Below, one piece after another: positions 24,328 to 32,122 of a stretch of DNA of 39,134 bases. The notes under the pieces are model-generated. The model saw only the letters and a program-made list of their open reading frames with translations. It did not search any database and was not told the DNA's origin. Positions within the stretch are counted from its first letter, which is position 1. Each line of letters opens with the position of its first letter. The position numbers were made by a program, and so were the translations under genes. This DNA is from JBCCSZ01 sp039199225 (GTDB lineage: Bacteria > Bacteroidota > Bacteroidia > Chitinophagales > Saprospiraceae): contig JBCCSZ010000021.1 in assembly GCA_039199225.1 (NCBI GenBank), forward strand, positions 1-39,134. The letters run 5' to 3'.

Positions 24328-26478
24328 ATGAGCGGCAATTTAGACCTGAAGAAAATCACAGATGCAGCGGCTAGAGACATCATTGAACTCAAGCACAAAA
24401 TCGCTGCCTTCAAAAATGGAGAGATCGACGAAGAGCGCTTCAAGCACTATCGTCTGACCCGTGGGGTATACGGTCAGCGTCAATTGGGCGTGCACATGTT
24501 TCGAACCAAGATTCCCTTTGGAAAACTTCGGACCGATCAGCTGGTTGCTCTGGCCAATGTGTCTGAAAAATATACCAATGGTAATCTCCACCTGACCACT
24601 CGTCAAAACATCCAAATGCACCACGTCAAGCTGGATGATTCGCCAGCCATTTGGACGGATTTAGCCAACGTCGGAGTTACTGCCCGGGAGGCTTGTGGCA
24701 ACACCGTTCGCAACTTGACAGCCTCTGCCAATGCCGGCATCGATCCCGATGAATTATTTGATGTCTCTCCGTATGTCCAAGGGGTCTTTGAGTATTTCCT
24801 ACGCAATCCCATTTGTCAGGATATGGGCCGCAAAATCAAGCCGGCCTTCTCGTCCAGCGATCGGGATTCGGCCTATACTTATTTTCACGACTTCGGTTTC
24901 ATCCCTCGTCTGGAAGTACGCGATGGCAAGGAGATCAGAGGTTTCAAAGTTGTTGTTGGGGGAGGACTCGGCGCTCAGTCCATCGTGGCACATACGGCCT
25001 ATGAGTTCCTCGAAGAAGATCAAATCATCCCATTCATGGAGGCTGCCATCCGGGTGTTCGACCGCTATGGAGAGCGGGAAAAGCGCTTCAAGGCTCGCAT
25101 GAAGTTTCTAGTCAAAAAATTGGGTATGGATGGCTTTATGGAGCTGGTAGAAACGGAGCGCAAAGCCATTAAAAATAAAGCTTGGCCAATCGACCAAAAC
25201 TTGGTGGCTCCTGGCGAGCCAGCACCTTATCAACCGGCCCCTGTAGATAAGCCTTACGACGAAGATAAATATCAAACCTGGCTGACGACCAACGTATTTG
25301 AACAAAAGCAAAAGGGATTTTTCGCTGTCCAGATTCGCCTGCCGCTCGGCGACATCGATGCCGAAAGAGCCCGCCGCTTCGCAGCTCTGGTCAAAGCCTA
25401 TGCTGCCGACGACATTCGCATCACCGTCAACCAGGGTTTTCTGCTGCGCTTCATTCGCCCCGAAGCCTTACCACACTTATTCAATGAACTAACTAAGTTG
25501 GAACTGGCCAAGCCGGGCTTCAACAGCATTGCCGACATCACGGCCTGCCCCGGAACAGATACCTGCAACCTAGCTGTAACCAACTCGACTGGTCTGGCGG
25601 GTGTATTGGAAGAGGTGCTTCAGGAGGAATATCCACAGCTGATCGAGTCTTCGGACATCAAAATCAAGATCAGTGGTTGCATGAATGCTTGTGGCCAGCA
25701 CATGGCGGCCAACATCGGCCTGCACGGTAGCTCCATCAAAAAGGCGCCTTTGATCATTCCTGCCATGCAAATTGTCATGGGAGGTGGCGTAGATGTCGAA
25801 GGAAAAGGATACGTAGCAGAAAGGGTGATCAAGCTTCCGACCAAGCGAATCCCGGATGCCTTGCGCAGCATCCTCCACGACTATGAGGAGCAAGCAACAG
25901 AGGGGGAATACTTCAATGATTATTACTACCGATTGGGCAAGCGCTATTTCTATAATTTACTCAAGCCATTGGCAGCCGTCGATGCGCTAGGAGAGACAGA
26001 TTTCTTCGATTGGGGACAGGACAGTCAGTACATCCAAGCCATTGGCGTCGGAGAATGTGCCGGCGTTGCCTACGACATGGTGGGAACCATCATCGGAGAT
26101 GCCCACGAGAAGATCGAATTGGCTAAGGAAACCATCGAAGCTGGCATTTGGGCGGATAGCATCTACCACAGCTACAGCGCCATGGTGATCGGTGCAAAAG
26201 CACTGCTCCTAGGCATTGATGTGAAATGTAATACCCATAAGGGAATCATCAAGGACTTTGATACGAACTACGTGCAAGAGGCTGGTTTTGCGGTAGACGC
26301 AGAGAGCTTTTCCGAACTCGTTTTACAAATCAACCAAAATGAACCTTCGGAAGCTTTTGCCCGCAGCTACTTTGCGCAAGCCGAAGCTTTTTTCCGCAAG
26401 GTGCTTCAGACCCGCGAGCAGCAGCTGCGCGATGCCGGAGAAGACAAGCAGGTCATTGGTAAATACTACAACGCCTAA
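24328..26478 (+). CDS. Ferredoxin-type nitrite/sulfite reductase with a HEPN-like C-terminal domain
   Basis: The first 530 or so residues form the duplicated siroheme reductase fold: TRGVYGQRQLGVHMFR and LHLTTRQNIQMHHV near the N-terminus, then TACPGTDTCNLA and SGCMNACGQH, giving the C-x5-C and C-x3-C ligands for the 4Fe-4S-siroheme centre (residues about 407, 413, 451, 455). It makes sulfide from sulfite with six electrons, probably from ferredoxin. From about 560 to 690 an extra helical domain follows (SIYHSYSAMVIGAKALLL, CNTHKGIIKDF) that resembles HEPN domains, but without a clear Rx4-6H nuclease motif. With cobA and cysH next door, sulfite rather than nitrite is the likely substrate. ATG 24328 begins the conserved part; ATG 24274 adds 18 A/T-rich codons inside the leader structure. 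Confidence 0.88.
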   Translation: MSGNLDLKKITDAAARDIIELKHKIAAFKNGEIDEERFKHYRLTRGVYGQRQLGVHMFRTKIPFGKLRTDQLVALANVSEKYTNGNLHLTTRQNIQMHHVKLDDSPAIWTDLANVGVTAREACGNTVRNLTASANAGIDPDELFDVSPYVQGVFEYFLRNPICQDMGRKIKPAFSSSDRDSAYTYFHDFGFIPRLEVRDGKEIRGFKVVVGGGLGAQSIVAHTAYEFLEEDQIIPFMEAAIRVFDRYGEREKRFKARMKFLVKKLGMDGFMELVETERKAIKNKAWPIDQNLVAPGEPAPYQPAPVDKPYDEDKYQTWLTTNVFEQKQKGFFAVQIRLPLGDIDAERARRFAALVKAYAADDIRITVNQGFLLRFIRPEALPHLFNELTKLELAKPGFNSIADITACPGTDTCNLAVTNSTGLAGVLEEVLQEEYPQLIESSDIKIKISGCMNACGQHMAANIGLHGSSIKKAPLIIPAMQIVMGGGVDVEGKGYVAERVIKLPTKRIPDALRSILHDYEEQATEGEYFNDYYYRLGKRYFYNLLKPLAAVDALGETDFFDWGQDSQYIQAIGVGECAGVAYDMVGTIIGDAHEKIELAKETIEAGIWADSIYHSYSAMVIGAKALLLGIDVKCNTHKGIIKDFDTNYVQEAGFAVDAESFSELVLQINQNEPSEAFARSYFAQAEAFFRKVLQTREQQLRDAGEDKQVIGKYYNA

Positions 26479-26489
26479 AAACCAGAACA

Positions 26490-27287
26490 ATGAAGACAGA
26501 GACAATCCATCCGAAAATAACCCTTGTGGGGGCTGGTCCTGGTGATCCGGAATTGATGACCATGAAGGGAATGAAGGCGCTTTGGTCCGCCGATGTGGTT
26601 TTATATGATGCGCTGGTGAATCCAGCATTATTGGAAGAGGCACCTGCGGATGCTGTGAAAATCTATGTTGGTAAGCGCGCGAGCAACCATCGCTACAGCC
26701 AGGATGAAATCAACCTGATGATGGTGCAATTTGCTTTTACGCATGGGCATGTGGTGCGCCTCAAAGGAGGAGATTCCTTTGTTTTTGGACGTGGCCATGA
26801 AGAGTTGCAGTTTGCCAAAGCCTTCGATATTGAAACCAGTGTGGTTCCTGGCATATCCAGTTGTATTGCAGTGGCAGAATTGCAGGAAGTACCGCTGACC
26901 CGTCGTGGGCTGAACGAAAGCTTTTGGGTGCTGACGGGAACGACTCGCTCGGGTGCTTTGTCCAATGACATTTCGTTGGCGGCCCAGTCCAGTGCCACGG
27001 CAGTCATTCTCATGGGCATGCGAAAGCTTCCTGAGATTGCGGCGGTTTTTGCATTGCATGGCAAAAAAGATACACCTGCTATGGTTATCCAAAGTGGCAG
27101 CATGCCCGAAGAGCGGGTGGTCTTAGGCACTGTACAAGACATTGCACAAAAAGTAGCACAGGAAAAAATGGGCTCGCCAGGCATCATCATCATCGGAGAG
27201 GTTGTGCAATTGCATCCAGCCTTAAACCTCGTGAAAGCCGAAAGAATTCAGCGACTCGACCAACTTACACGAATAGAAAAAAGATAA
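26490..27287 (+). CDS. cobA: Uroporphyrinogen-III C-methyltransferase
   Basis: This SUMT enzyme methylates uroporphyrinogen III twice to precorrin-2, the precursor of siroheme, the cofactor of the neighbouring sulfite reductase. The 265 residues include the SAM-site motif VGAGPGDPELMTMKG (13-27), VVLYDALVNPALL, the GKRASNHRYSQDEIN segment, VVRLKGGDSFVFGRGHEE and VVPGISSCIA, which are standard for stand-alone SUMT. No precorrin-2 dehydrogenase/ferrochelatase domain is fused, so the last siroheme steps must be encoded elsewhere. The gene starts 11 nt after the reductase stop, so co-transcription is very likely. Confidence 0.95.
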   Translation: MKTETIHPKITLVGAGPGDPELMTMKGMKALWSADVVLYDALVNPALLEEAPADAVKIYVGKRASNHRYSQDEINLMMVQFAFTHGHVVRLKGGDSFVFGRGHEELQFAKAFDIETSVVPGISSCIAVAELQEVPLTRRGLNESFWVLTGTTRSGALSNDISLAAQSSATAVILMGMRKLPEIAAVFALHGKKDTPAMVIQSGSMPEERVVLGTVQDIAQKVAQEKMGSPGIIIIGEVVQLHPALNLVKAERIQRLDQLTRIEKR

Positions 27288-27333
27288 AACAAATCGAAAA
27301 CGAATCCAGATTTTTTCTGAAATCTACAGCAAC

Positions 27334-28068
27334 ATGACGCAAAACATAAGGACAAAACTAGAGGAGCTGCGACTAGGAGGCATAACCAGCAGAACTGTAG
27401 ACGATCTCAATGAGATTTTTACACCCTTGAATTTTAGAGAGCGCATTGAATGGCTTTACGACTACTTCGACATGTCGGAGGTATTGTTTACTTCTTCTTT
27501 TGGGACGAAATCCGTTTTTCTGATTCACCTCATGCATCAGATACGACCAACTCAGCCCATCCACTTCATCAATACGACCTATCATTTTGATGAGACGCTG
27601 GATTACAAGAAGCACTTGATGGAAGCCTATAACCTGCGTGTCATCGAGGTTTTACCAGACCCAACGCAAAACAAGATAACACTGGATGAGCATTACTGGA
27701 AGGAAAATCCTCAGATGTGTTGTACGGTCAATAAAGTGGTTCCACTGGAGCCCATCGTAGCTAACCATCGGGTATGGATCAGTGGGTTGATGGGGTATCA
27801 GACGCCCTTCAGAGCCCATTTGCGGATTTTTGAACAGCAAGGAGACATCATCAAGTTTCATCCGCTGATTGACATCGATGAGGGAGAGTTTCTTTTTCAC
27901 ATCGACAAATACAAACTGCCGCCGCATCCGCTCGAAGCCCTAGGATTTGGTTCTGTGGGTTGCGTACATTGCACTGTCAAAGGCCAGGGCCGCGAAGGTC
28001 GCTGGGCAGGGACCGAAAAAACGGAATGTGGTTTGCACCCTAATTTTTTTAACAACAAAGTAAAATAA
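27334..28068 (+). CDS. cysH: Assimilatory adenylyl-sulfate (APS) reductase type CysH
   Basis: CysH reduces activated sulfate to sulfite in the cytoplasm. The 244-residue protein has the phosphate-binding SSFGTKS segment (54-60; the usual form is SFGxxS/D), and the four cysteines C129-C130 and C210-x2-C213 that bind a 4Fe-4S cluster. These mark APS reductases rather than PAPS-specific enzymes. The catalytic C-terminal ECGLH motif has C232. It lies 46 nt after cobA and feeds the sulfite reductase directly. The sulfate-activating genes (cysD/N or sat) are not in this window. Confidence 0.93.
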   Translation: MTQNIRTKLEELRLGGITSRTVDDLNEIFTPLNFRERIEWLYDYFDMSEVLFTSSFGTKSVFLIHLMHQIRPTQPIHFINTTYHFDETLDYKKHLMEAYNLRVIEVLPDPTQNKITLDEHYWKENPQMCCTVNKVVPLEPIVANHRVWISGLMGYQTPFRAHLRIFEQQGDIIKFHPLIDIDEGEFLFHIDKYKLPPHPLEALGFGSVGCVHCTVKGQGREGRWAGTEKTECGLHPNFFNNKVK

Positions 28069-28178
28069 GTGGCTGAGCAAAAAGCCTTTTACACCATTTT
28101 ATAGTACGACTATCTAAGTAAAGAGCGAGTTTTACCCACTCCTCGACTGCTATAGTTAGGCACAAAAAAATCTTGATC

Positions 28179-29222
28179 ATGAATATGTTGTCAAAGCCGA
28201 TCGAAAAAACGACTGATGTAACGGAGACAGATGTTCTCATCATCGGGGCCGGACCTTGTGGTCTGTTCACCGTTTTCGAAGCCGGATTATTGAAGCTGCG
28301 CTGCCACTTGGTGGACTCTCTGCCACAGGCCGGTGGCCAACTCACAGAGATTTATCCGAAAAAACCTATTTACGATATTCCGGGCTTTCCATCCATCTTA
28401 GCCGGAGACTTGGTCACCAATTTGATGGAACAAATTGCTCCTTTCAAACCTGGATTTACCCTAGGCGAGCGGGCCGAAAAAATTGAAAAGCTGGAAAATG
28501 GTCACTTTAAGTTGACGACCAGCCGTGGTACTGTCATCAGCGCACCAGTCATTGCCATTGCTGGTGGCCTTGGATGCTTCGAGCCGCGCAAACCACCGAT
28601 CAGCAACATAGCTCAATTTGAAGATAAAGGCGTAGAGTACATTATCAAAGACCCGGAATTCTACCGCAATAAGCGTGTCGTTATTGCCGGAGGAGGAGAC
28701 TCTGCACTGGATTGGACCATCTTTTTGGCCGATGTTGCTGAAGAAGTTTTGTTGATCCACCGCCGCAAGCAATTCCGAGGTGCCCTGGACAGTGTCGAAA
28801 AAGTTATGTCCCTGGCTGATGAAGGTCGCATTCGCCTATTGACCGATGCGCAAGCGGTTGGCCTCAATGGGAATGACAAGCTCGAAGAGGTCGTCATCAA
28901 AACCAAGGCAGAGGGAGAAATCGTCCAGCCGACCGATCACTTCATTCCGCTTTTTGGTCTGTCTCCAAAACTGGGGCCTATTGCCGATTGGGGCTTGACC
29001 ATCGATAAAAACGCCATCGAGGTGGATACACGTGATTACAGCACCAACGTCCCTGGTATTTACGCCATTGGCGACATCAACACTTATCCAGGAAAGCTGA
29101 AGTTGATTCTGTGTGGATTTCACGAAGCGACCCTCATGGTGCAATCTGCTTTTAAGCGCATCAATCCAGATAAGAAGCTCAGCTTTAAATACACGACTGT
29201 CAATGGAGTAGAGGGATTCTAG
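28179..29222 (+). CDS. Ferredoxin--NADP+ reductase, thioredoxin-reductase-like type
   Basis: This 347-residue flavoprotein has an FAD motif IIGAGPCGLF (21-30) and a second Rossmann motif for NADPH, VVIAGGGDSALDW (about 167-179). The C-terminal FAD segment IYAIGDINTYPGKLKLI follows. The redox-active CxxC of true thioredoxin reductases is missing, which identifies the YumC-type ferredoxin-NADP reductases. It probably reduces ferredoxin for the sulfite reductase upstream; that link is inferred from position. ATG 28179 was chosen; TTG 28173 and ATG 28185 are close alternatives. The 110-nt gap after cysH could carry an independent promoter, but I see no exact box. Confidence 0.9.
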   Translation: MNMLSKPIEKTTDVTETDVLIIGAGPCGLFTVFEAGLLKLRCHLVDSLPQAGGQLTEIYPKKPIYDIPGFPSILAGDLVTNLMEQIAPFKPGFTLGERAEKIEKLENGHFKLTTSRGTVISAPVIAIAGGLGCFEPRKPPISNIAQFEDKGVEYIIKDPEFYRNKRVVIAGGGDSALDWTIFLADVAEEVLLIHRRKQFRGALDSVEKVMSLADEGRIRLLTDAQAVGLNGNDKLEEVVIKTKAEGEIVQPTDHFIPLFGLSPKLGPIADWGLTIDKNAIEVDTRDYSTNVPGIYAIGDINTYPGKLKLILCGFHEATLMVQSAFKRINPDKKLSFKYTTVNGVEGF

Positions 29223-29383
29223 GATGCTTTTCTTTCTTTGAAAAACGCTATCTTAGCTGCGTACAATTGACTGATTGATTGCTGGCATAACAAGCGGTTC
29301 GATCTCAAACAACTAAAATTTTTTGGCGAACTTTTAATAGCTTATGTTGCCGCTATCAGTGTCCTTACTCAAAATTTGTCGAT

Positions 29384-30520
29384 TTGCGTATTTTACTTGC
29401 TCCCGATAGCTTTAAAGATGCCCTACCTGCCCTGGGAATTGCCCAGGCGCTAGCAAATGGGCTACACAAAGCAGATGATTCCATTGATTTACAGCTTTTT
29501 CCATTGGGTGATGGGGGAGAAGGAACCTCTGAGATTCTCACCTACCACCACCAAGGCGAGCGTTGCAGCTTGCAAGTACAAGACCCATTGGGCCGTACGA
29601 TAAAGGCCCATTATGGCTGGAGCCCGGAGCGTTCGACCGCTTACATTGAAATGGCGGAAGCCTCCGGGCTGCAGCTCCTCAAAGCAGATGAGCGCAATCC
29701 ACTCCTTACATCCACTTATGGTACTGGACAGATGATCTTGGATGCCTTGCAAAAAGGTGCCAGTCACATTGTGCTGTGCATCGGCGGGAGTGCAACCAAT
29801 GATATGGGGCTGGGCATGGCTGCGGCTTTGGGATACGTCTTTCTAGATGCTGAAGGCCAGCCAATTGAGCGACCTACCGGCGGCGATCTTTCGCGCGTTC
29901 ACAGCATTGAAAGCAAGCATTTGCGATTTGATCCTGCAACTTTGCAAACGACCGTCATTTGCGATGTCGACAACCCGCTTTATGGTACTCGCGGGGCTGC
30001 ATTCGTATATGGTCGCCAGAAAGGGGGCCATGAGGCCATGTTACAGGAATTGGATGATGGCCTTCAAAAAATGGCGGATGTGGTCCAAGATCAAATGGGT
30101 AAAAATATAGCCGAAGTGCCAGGAGGTGGTGCGGCAGGTGGCTTAGGGGCTGGCTGTCTGGCTTTTATGAATGCCCGCCTGGAGGCAGGGATCGAGTTGG
30201 TGATGTCCCTCACGGATTTCGATGCTGCTTTGCAACAAACCGACTTGGTGATTACCGGCGAAGGGCGCATCGATGGTCAAACGCTCAATGGAAAACTCAT
30301 CCACGGTATCTGTCATCGGGCTGCCGAGTATCAGGTCCCGGTGGTAGCGGTCTGTGGGAAGTTGGAGGCTGATCCCACGCAATTGAAAGCCATTGGTTTG
30401 CAAGCCGCTTACCAGGTAAGCCCGGAGGGCGTGGCGCTGCCAGAAGCGCTGGCCAATACCGGAACCTACCTGGAAAAATGGGCCTATGCGTGGTGGAAGG
30501 ATTACCAACCAAAAAATTAG
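29384..30520 (+). CDS. Glycerate kinase, GarK/GlxK type
   Basis: This 378-residue enzyme phosphorylates glycerate to phosphoglycerate. It has the hallmark N-terminal LLAPDSFKDAL, PLGDGGEGT, GGSATNDMGLGMAAALG, the PGGGAAGGLGAGC glycine-rich loop and VITGEGRIDGQT, all conserved in glycerate kinase family 1. The family N-terminus reads MRI(V/L)(I/L)APDSFK; here the codon is TTG (29384-29386) and no in-frame ATG lies close upstream, so TTG is the start. The gene points toward the minus-strand membrane protein 18 nt away. The preceding 160 nt show no clear regulatory signal. Confidence 0.93.
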   Translation: MRILLAPDSFKDALPALGIAQALANGLHKADDSIDLQLFPLGDGGEGTSEILTYHHQGERCSLQVQDPLGRTIKAHYGWSPERSTAYIEMAEASGLQLLKADERNPLLTSTYGTGQMILDALQKGASHIVLCIGGSATNDMGLGMAAALGYVFLDAEGQPIERPTGGDLSRVHSIESKHLRFDPATLQTTVICDVDNPLYGTRGAAFVYGRQKGGHEAMLQELDDGLQKMADVVQDQMGKNIAEVPGGGAAGGLGAGCLAFMNARLEAGIELVMSLTDFDAALQQTDLVITGEGRIDGQTLNGKLIHGICHRAAEYQVPVVAVCGKLEADPTQLKAIGLQAAYQVSPEGVALPEALANTGTYLEKWAYAWWKDYQPKN

Positions 30521-30538
30521 CAGATTTCCTCTCTGATC

Positions 30539-31735
30539 TTATGGCATAAAATCTCCCGTCCGTTCGTCTGCCTGCCCCTGCAGCAATTTCTTATTTGCTT
30601 CATTGCTCAGCGTAGGGGCCGGATAGTTGAAACCGATGCTCCTGGTTGCGACTGGTTGTTGAATGCCCGCAAAACGCTCGGCGCGTCGACGGAAGAAACT
30701 TTGCAGGCGTTGCTGTAGGCCGAACCACAGCATTTCGATGGTAGACAATTCTTGCTCTTCCTCGCGATACTCCACTTGTATGCCACTGCCTCTGCGGAAG
30801 ACCTCCACACTGATGATGCAAATAAAAGCAAGCAGGACGCTGAATCCGACAAAGAAGGAAAAGAGATTTCCCCAGAAGGCTGCATTTTTGAAGCGCGACT
30901 GATGCCGGGTGGTCAGTGCATGCTCTCCCTTTTGAATAGCAGCCGTTAAAGTGGCCTTTTCCTGATCGATGGCTTGGTTTTTTCGCTCTTGCCATCGATC
31001 CAGCTTGCCGGAATGTTCCTTTTGAATCTTGGCAACAGCGGCCGTTTTTTCCGACTCCAACTGACTGGCCTTTTTGCGATACTTTTCTGAGTGACTCTGC
31101 GCCCATTTGGCCCCCTTGCGATAGCGTTGGTCGTACTGCGCCATTTTGATTTTGGCTTCCTGAATGCGGGAGTCGTACTGCGCATTGGTGCTGGCAATCA
31201 ATTCCTGTTGTCGCTCTTTGAGAAGAACCAAATCTTGATCGAATCGGGTAGATAAACTCGACAAACTGCTTCGATACTCCTCCTTAAGCAGCGAGGCATC
31301 AAAAGTTTCACCAACCGGAACATTGGACACAAAAGCATAGTGAATGCCATTGGTCGATAGTTTGAAGGACAGCATGCCCATGCCGATCGTAATGACCGAG
31401 ACAATTGCAAATAAGGCAATGTACCAGCTGTTTTTCAATCGCCTCCAGACAATGGCGCGGGTCAATACTTGCAAGAATTTTCGGCCGCCCATTTCAAGTA
31501 CCGCAACCACTAGGAGCATCGCGACGATGGAGACAATAATGGACAAGACCTTGGAGCTGCCAGCCATTTCACTCTGTGTGATGTACCAAATAGTGATGGC
31601 TTCCGTCACGCCACTGATGACTTGTGCAACTTTGCCAATGGCGTCGATGCCAGGAGCGATGGGCCGAAACAAATTGTAAAAATCTGAATTGCTGGCCGCC
31701 GTTTCCTTCGCTTTTAGTTTTACCTGTTTTTTCAT
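30539..31735 (-). CDS. Membrane protein with a long coiled-coil, function unknown
   Basis: This 398-residue protein has three predicted transmembrane segments (about 63-81, 103-123 and 288-312; a weaker hydrophobic stretch lies at 30-52). Between the second and third is a Lys/Glu/Gln-rich coiled coil of about 125 residues (148-275), and a polar tail of 85 residues follows. I do not recognise the family; the layout is somewhat like DUF4407-type membrane proteins, but I cannot confirm it. ATG 31733-31735 was chosen because the upstream extension of 22 residues has unfavourable content. Neighbours give no functional clue. Confidence 0.6.
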   Translation of the reverse strand: MKKQVKLKAKETAASNSDFYNLFRPIAPGIDAIGKVAQVISGVTEAITIWYITQSEMAGSSKVLSIIVSIVAMLLVVAVLEMGGRKFLQVLTRAIVWRRLKNSWYIALFAIVSVITIGMGMLSFKLSTNGIHYAFVSNVPVGETFDASLLKEEYRSSLSSLSTRFDQDLVLLKERQQELIASTNAQYDSRIQEAKIKMAQYDQRYRKGAKWAQSHSEKYRKKASQLESEKTAAVAKIQKEHSGKLDRWQERKNQAIDQEKATLTAAIQKGEHALTTRHQSRFKNAAFWGNLFSFFVGFSVLLAFICIISVEVFRRGSGIQVEYREEEQELSTIEMLWFGLQQRLQSFFRRRAERFAGIQQPVATRSIGFNYPAPTLSNEANKKLLQGQADERTGDFMP

Positions 31736-32122
31736 ACTTACAACAATTTTAGAAAGGCACCGAATCGGTAAAGCTCGGGCCTTTGCAACCCATATGACCA
31801 AAACTTGAGGCCATCGAGTTGCCGATCAACAAATACGTATCATTATCTGGTAAACACTATCGAAGAAGCGGTGGGAAATAAATCAAACCTGCCTAAAATA
31901 TCAATTACTGGATAGGAAAAATTACTACCAAAAATAAATAACTACACTATTAGTACGATACAAACGGCAAAAGGTAACAGCTGAGCGCCAACTAATTAAA
32001 GTTGTTCCGCTGCAACTGCTGGTAAGCAAAAGCATTTCTTTATACCTGGGACTCGATCATTTTATTTATAGAACAACTTGACGACCGGTATGAAGACCCT
32101 TTTGGGTGTTGGCCAAAGACTT
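31736..32122. other. Intergenic region between two minus-strand genes
   Basis: This 387-bp gap lies downstream of the tandem DUF1080 gene and upstream of the coiled-coil membrane protein. A minus-strand TATTTTTG box (31929-31936), with a CAA complement of TTG near 31961 (24-nt spacer), could drive the membrane protein with a leader of about 190 nt. No terminator hairpin with a T run was found after the DUF1080 gene. Confidence 0.4.
31929..31963 (-). promoter_or_regulatory. Possible promoter for the coiled-coil membrane protein
   Basis: On the minus strand, TTTG/TTG (around 31961-31963) is followed after 24 nt by TATTTTTG (31929-31936), an exact -7 match. The spacer is slightly long, so the call is tentative. 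Confidence 0.3.

Noticed and set aside
24328..26478. HEPN region as an active toxin-type RNase
   Set aside because: No clear Rx4-6H catalytic motif and no antitoxin gene nearby; it is fused to a metabolic enzyme.
29223..29383. tRNA-like GGTTCGA sequence upstream of the glycerate kinase
   Set aside because: No acceptor stem or anticodon arm can be built around it and it is not followed by a CCA-compatible 3' end.
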